24,199 nucleotides of DNA from JAVXNW01 sp036645575 (GTDB lineage Bacteria; Bacillota; Clostridia; Christensenellales; Aristaeellaceae), in the NCBI GenBank assembly GCA_036645575.1, contig JAVXNW010000036.1, forward strand, positions 1 to 24,199, written 5' to 3'. The notes under the pieces are model-generated. The model worked only from the letters and a program-made list of their open reading frames with translations. It was not told the origin of the DNA and made no database searches. How positions within the stretch are numbered: the first letter of the stretch is position 1; each line of letters starts with the position of its first letter. Shown in pieces: positions 21,085 through 24,199 of this stretch. The position numbers and the translations under genes were made by a program.

Positions 21085-22632
21085 TTAGTACGGTTTGCGG
21101 CGGGGCGCGCCGGTGCGCGGGGCGCCACTGCGCGGGGCGGGCTGGCCGTAAGGGCCGCCGTGCGACGGGCCGTGTCCGGAAGAGGGGCGGTCGTGACCCG
21201 TGGCCGGGCGGTCGTAGCTGGAGCCCGCGCGGTCGTAGCCGGAACCGGAACGGTCGTAGCTGGAGCCTGCGCGGTCGTAGCTGGATGCGCGCTCGGAGCG
21301 GTCGTAGCCGCCGGATGAACGCGCGGGCGCGGAGGCGCCATAGGGCTTGCGGCGCGCGGCGACCGCCTTGGGCGGGTAGGGCGCGTAGGAGGTGGACTGC
21401 CTGAGCGGGCTGCCGTCCATGGCGAGCTTGCGCGGGAAATCCCGGCGCGGCGGGCGCGAATCCTGCGGCTTTTTCTCGGTGGGGATCATGATGGTCATGG
21501 GCCAATCGCAGGGGAGTACCGGGATGCGCTTGCCGATCAACTTTTCGATGGCGGAGAGCGCCTTGACCTCATCGACGCAGCAGAAGCTGATCGCGTCGCC
21601 CTCGAGGCCCGCGCGGCCGGTGCGGCCGATGCGGTGGATGTAGCCTTCCGGCTCGTTGGGCAGGTCGTAGTTGATGACGTGCGAAAGGCCGACGATGTCG
21701 ATGCCGCGCGCCGCGATGTCGGTCGCGATCAGCACCTTGATCTTGCCGGTTTTAAACATGTTGAGCGCCTCTTGGCGCGCGGCCTGCGACTTGTCGCCAT
21801 GGATGGCGCGCGAGGCGATATTTTCGCGGGCGAGCTCGCTGACGACGCGGTCCGCGCCGTAGCGCGTGCGCGTGAAGACCAGCGCGTTTTCCACTTCCGG
21901 CTTGTTCAAAAGCTGCGCGAGCAGGAAGCGCTTGTTGATCTTGTCCACGTAATACAGGCTCTGGTGAATGCTGTCGACGGTGCTCGTGACCGGATCGACC
22001 TTGACCGTCTTCGGGCTATGCAGGATGCCCATTGCCAGCGACTCCACTTCGCGCGGCATGGTCGCGGAGAACATGAGCGTCTGGCGCTCGCGGGGGATCA
22101 GCCCCAGAACCTTCTTCACGTCGTGAATAAAGCCCATGTCCAGCATGCGGTCGGCCTCGTCCAGCACGAACACCTCCAGCCGGTCAAGGCGGATATAGCC
22201 CTGTCCAATCAGGTCGTTGAGTCGGCCGGGCGTCGCAATCAGCACATCGACGCCGCGCCGCAACCGCTCCGTCTGGCTGTATTGCTTGACGCCGCCGTAT
22301 ACGACGCAGGCGCTCAGGCCCAGTTTCGCGCCGTACTGCGTGAAGTTTTCATATATCTGCTGCGCGAGTTCGCGCGTGGGGGTCAGAATCAGTGCGCGGA
22401 TCGGGCGCAGGCTGGCGCGCGTCCTGGTGCTTCCGTCTTTTGACAGCAGCTGCAAGATCGGCAGCGCGAACGCGGCCGTCTTGCCGGTTCCCGTCTGCGC
22501 GCAACCCAGCACGTCCTCGCCCGCAAGAACCAACGGAATGGTCTCCTGCTGAATGGGCGTAGGTTCGCTGTACCCCGACTTTTTGACCGCCGCCAACAGG
22601 GGCGCGATCAGGTTCATTTCCTCGAATGTCAT
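21085..22632 (-). CDS. DEAD-box RNA helicase (CsdA/RhlE-like) with YDR-repeat tail
   Basis: A 515-residue ATP-dependent RNA helicase, likely acting in ribosome assembly or mRNA unwinding. The core motifs are all present: Q motif with PTPIQQ (25-30), motif I AQTGTGKT (45-52), Ia PTRELA (85-90), Ib TPGR, II DEAD (158-161), III SAT (189-191), V ATDIAARGID and VI HRIGRTGR (333-340). After about residue 385 comes a basic, disordered extension. Residues 443-482 hold six YDR/HDR units in a Ser/Gly context, followed by a Pro/Gly/Arg-rich end. The start at 22632 directly precedes the Q-motif region and has AGAGGA seven bases upstream. A terminator-like hairpin lies in its leader. Confidence 0.95.
   Translation of the reverse strand: MTFEEMNLIAPLLAAVKKSGYSEPTPIQQETIPLVLAGEDVLGCAQTGTGKTAAFALPILQLLSKDGSTRTRASLRPIRALILTPTRELAQQIYENFTQYGAKLGLSACVVYGGVKQYSQTERLRRGVDVLIATPGRLNDLIGQGYIRLDRLEVFVLDEADRMLDMGFIHDVKKVLGLIPRERQTLMFSATMPREVESLAMGILHSPKTVKVDPVTSTVDSIHQSLYYVDKINKRFLLAQLLNKPEVENALVFTRTRYGADRVVSELARENIASRAIHGDKSQAARQEALNMFKTGKIKVLIATDIAARGIDIVGLSHVINYDLPNEPEGYIHRIGRTGRAGLEGDAISFCCVDEVKALSAIEKLIGKRIPVLPCDWPMTIMIPTEKKPQDSRPPRRDFPRKLAMDGSPLRQSTSYAPYPPKAVAARRKPYGASAPARSSGGYDRSERASSYDRAGSSYDRSGSGYDRAGSSYDRPATGHDRPSSGHGPSHGGPYGQPAPRSGAPRTGAPRRKPY
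21187..21306 (-). repeat. Tandem repeats encoding the YDR tail of the helicase
   Basis: The coding DNA repeats short units around CGGTCGTAGC (+ strand), giving (S/G)YDR(A/S)GS-type peptides five times plus one HDR. Copies differ by a few bases, so unit number may vary between strains. Confidence 0.85.
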
Positions 22633-22704
22633 CGAAAATCCTCTACTTTCTGGATAAAGCGCTGCTTCGTTCCCGCACGCGCGTGAAAAAACCAATGCCT
22701 TCCT

Positions 22705-22733
22705 AAAAAAGCCGTCCGCGTCTTGCGAACGGC
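22705..22733 (-). terminator. Terminator-like hairpin in front of the DEAD-box gene
   Basis: On the minus strand, GCCGTTCGC pairs with GCGGACGGC (nine pairs, one T-G) around AAGAC and is followed by six T (22705-22710). It lies 68 bases after the MFS stop and 73 bases before the helicase ATG. It can be the terminator of the MFS transcript or an attenuator in the helicase leader; see the promoter at 22743-22770. Confidence 0.85.
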
Positions 22734-22742
22734 ATACACCTC

Positions 22743-22770
22743 ATTATAACACGCGTCCGGCGTATTTAAA
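22743..22770 (-). promoter_or_regulatory. Promoter candidate for the DEAD-box gene
   Basis: On the minus strand TTTAAA (22765-22770) and a perfect TATAAT (22743-22748) are 16 bases apart. The start site would be at about 22736, so the transcript would begin almost exactly at the hairpin 22705-22733. I found no good promoter between that hairpin and the gene. Confidence 0.55.
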
Positions 22771-22800
22771 GGGTATATCATCTTAAGTCTCGAAGATATT

Positions 22801-24033
22801 TCAAACGACATCTTTATTTTTTTGCGTCAGCCGCAGGTGAAGTACCCAGAATGCCGCGCACAGCACAATCACCGCGATGCCCGCAATCAAAAACCAGTGC
22901 GCCACGCCGTACTTCTCCGCAACCGGCCCCGAGATGAGCAGCCCGAGCGGCATGGTGATCGACATGAGCGTAGCGGTCAGCGAGAACACGCGCCCCTGCG
23001 CCTCCGGCGGCACCGACTCCTGAATGTAGGCGGTGTAGGGGATGTTGTAGACGTTCGCGCCCGCGCCCATCAGCGCGCAGGCAAACGCAAACACCCAGAA
23101 CGCCCACGCCGTGCTGGGCAGCAGCCCGCTGATCAGGCTGGCAAGGCCCATGCTGAATAGCCCCGAATAGATCACCGGAAACTTGTGCTTGATGCGCCCA
23201 AAGGCGCTGATGATGAGCGCCGTTCCCATCATGCCCAGCGCATACGCAAGCTCGACAAGCGACGCGTGCCAGGCCGAGACGTGGAAGTAGCTACTTGACA
23301 TGAGCGGGTAATACGAGGCCATCGGCATATAGAAAATCAGCGTCGCGACCGTCGCGAGCGTGACCAGCGCAAGCTTTTTATCGCGCAGTAGCACCTGCGC
23401 CCCCGCCTTCATCTCTCGAAAAAAATGCGGCGCTTCGGGATTTGCGCGCACAACTTGCGGGATTTTGACAAGCGCCATCGTGCCCACCGCGACCAGCGCG
23501 CCCAGCGTGTCGCTGAGCAAAATCACCGGCATGGGCAGTATCGCAAACATCGCCGCGCCCAGCACCGGACCCAGCATGAACGCGCCCGACATCATGAACT
23601 GCGACCAGCCGCCCGCGCGCACCAGTTCCTCCTTGGGCACCAGCATCGGAATAATCGACTGGATCGCGGGCGTGTGAAAGACCCCGCCAATGCCGCGCAC
23701 GCCCAGCACCACGCACACCCACATAAACGAGGGCGTGCCCCCGATAAACGTCAGCGCAAACACCAGCGCGACAACCCCGATGAACAGATCCGCGCCCATC
23801 GCGATCGCCTTGCGGTTCATTCGGTCCACCCACACGCCCGCAAACGGCCCCAAGATCAGCTGCGGCAAAAACGCGAGCAGGCTCGACAGCGCCATAATCA
23901 TCGGCGAACCCGACCCGCTCGCCAGCCACCAGATCAGCGCAAACTGCACTGCGGAACTGCCGATCAGCGAGATCGTCTGCCCAATCGCAATCATAAAAAA
24001 TGGTTTTTTCCAATGCGTCATCGATGTATCCAT
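22801..24033 (-). CDS. MFS efflux transporter, DHA3 (MefA-like) family
   Basis: A 410-residue inner-membrane secondary transporter with about twelve hydrophobic helices, in the DHA3 group that includes macrolide and other drug or siderophore exporters. The N-terminus WKKPFFMIAIGQTISLIGSS followed by FALIWWL is typical, motif A between helices 2 and 3 is GVWVDRMNRK, and the second half has GAGANVYNIPYTAYIQESVPPEAQGRVFSL, a hallmark of the group. ATG 24033 was chosen because GGAGG lies six bases upstream on the minus strand; in-frame codons further 5' would cover the promoter. Substrate is unknown: resistance to a drug cannot be claimed from sequence. It has its own consensus promoter. Confidence 0.9.
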   Translation of the reverse strand: MDTSMTHWKKPFFMIAIGQTISLIGSSAVQFALIWWLASGSGSPMIMALSSLLAFLPQLILGPFAGVWVDRMNRKAIAMGADLFIGVVALVFALTFIGGTPSFMWVCVVLGVRGIGGVFHTPAIQSIIPMLVPKEELVRAGGWSQFMMSGAFMLGPVLGAAMFAILPMPVILLSDTLGALVAVGTMALVKIPQVVRANPEAPHFFREMKAGAQVLLRDKKLALVTLATVATLIFYMPMASYYPLMSSSYFHVSAWHASLVELAYALGMMGTALIISAFGRIKHKFPVIYSGLFSMGLASLISGLLPSTAWAFWVFAFACALMGAGANVYNIPYTAYIQESVPPEAQGRVFSLTATLMSITMPLGLLISGPVAEKYGVAHWFLIAGIAVIVLCAAFWVLHLRLTQKNKDVV

Positions 24034-24064
24034 GCGCGCCTCCATAAAATGACATATGGTGTAC

Positions 24065-24093
24065 ATTATACCGAACGACCGCAAAGGTGTCAA
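24065..24093 (-). promoter_or_regulatory. Consensus sigma-A promoter of the MFS gene
   Basis: On the minus strand TTGACA (24088-24093) and TATAAT (24065-24070) are both perfect and exactly 17 bases apart. The -10 lies in an imperfect palindrome, GGTGTACATTATACC (24058-24072, + strand), which could be a repressor site; a perfect promoter on an efflux gene is often held down by a repressor, but none is encoded beside it here. Confidence 0.88.
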
Positions 24094-24126
24094 CCGCCGC
24101 GCCAATTCCCCCGCGGTTTGCGTGTG

Positions 24127-24196
24127 GTCAAGGCTTCAAGCCTTGCGCAGTCCGGCCGCGCAGGCCGGTCGCTCGCCGCAGCGAGCGAAATCCCCG
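24127..24196 (+). repeat. Dispersed three-hairpin element, copy B (near window edge)
   Basis: Hairpin 1 is CAAGGC-TTCAA-GCCTTG, identical to copy A. Hairpin 2 is CCGGCC-GCGCA-GGCCGG (24152-24168). Hairpin 3 is CGCTCGC-CGCA-GCGAGCG (24170-24187), with a tail GAAATCCCCGG. It lies upstream of the MFS promoter, in the same orientation as copy A. Sequence past the tail is cut by the window end. Confidence 0.88.
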
Positions 24197-24199
24197 GTC

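Noticed and set aside
19107..21341. Open frame of 744 codons antisense to ftsH
   Set aside because: Same cause; it spans the terminator and the helicase end, and its N-terminal part is the mirror of the YDR repeats.

Overview
The window looks like a chromosomal segment of a strictly anaerobic, high-GC Bacillota, most likely of the class Clostridia. The support is the order rpsO-pnp-M16 peptidase-dimeric dUTPase, clear AGGAGG ribosome binding sites, the [FeFe]-hydrogenase maturases HydE and HydF, a rubredoxin, and two separate FeoAB ferrous-iron import loci. I cannot name a genus from sequence alone.

Layout. Positions 1-2166 (+) hold the 3' end of a MalG-type sugar ABC permease, a 33-codon ORF that may be a gene remnant, and an argininosuccinate-lyase-superfamily enzyme. 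This stretch is visibly more AT-rich than the rest and may be acquired. Positions 2313-4699 (-) are feoA-feoB locus 1. Positions 4903-5752 (+) carry rubredoxin and a Crp/Fnr regulator, ending in a terminator. Positions 5824-10535 (+) are a tight run: hydE, hydF, then the permease, ATPase and binding protein of an NMT1/SsuA-type ABC importer, with translational overlaps at hydF-permease and ATPase-binding protein. tRNA-Thr(GGT) is at 10855-10930 (+). Positions 11018-13284 (-) are feoA-feoB locus 2, whose feoB carries a tandemly duplicated P-loop segment. Positions 13285-13991 are a gene-free, hairpin-rich repeat region. Positions 13992-18307 (+) hold rpsO, pnp, the M16 peptidase and dUTPase. 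An HdeD/DUF308 membrane protein (-) is followed by ftsH (+), then a DEAD-box helicase (-) and a DHA3-type MFS transporter (-).

Functional themes are iron and redox metabolism (two Feo systems, rubredoxin, H-cluster maturation, a cysteine-rich Crp/Fnr protein) and RNA/protein quality control (PNPase, DEAD-box helicase, S15, FtsH, M16 peptidase).

The most interesting non-genic signals are: (i) a 70-nt dispersed element at 13462 and 24127 that folds into three consecutive hairpins with compensatory base-pair changes between copies; (ii) a second repeat family around TAGGCCGCCC, present as two tandem pairs, whose first copy covers or abuts the stop codon of two unrelated genes; (iii) a terminator-like hairpin that lies between the only good promoter seen for the DEAD-box gene and its start codon. 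The most interesting gene association is hydE-hydF joined to a small-molecule ABC importer with no hydG or hydrogenase nearby. None of these proves a new system, but each can be tested.
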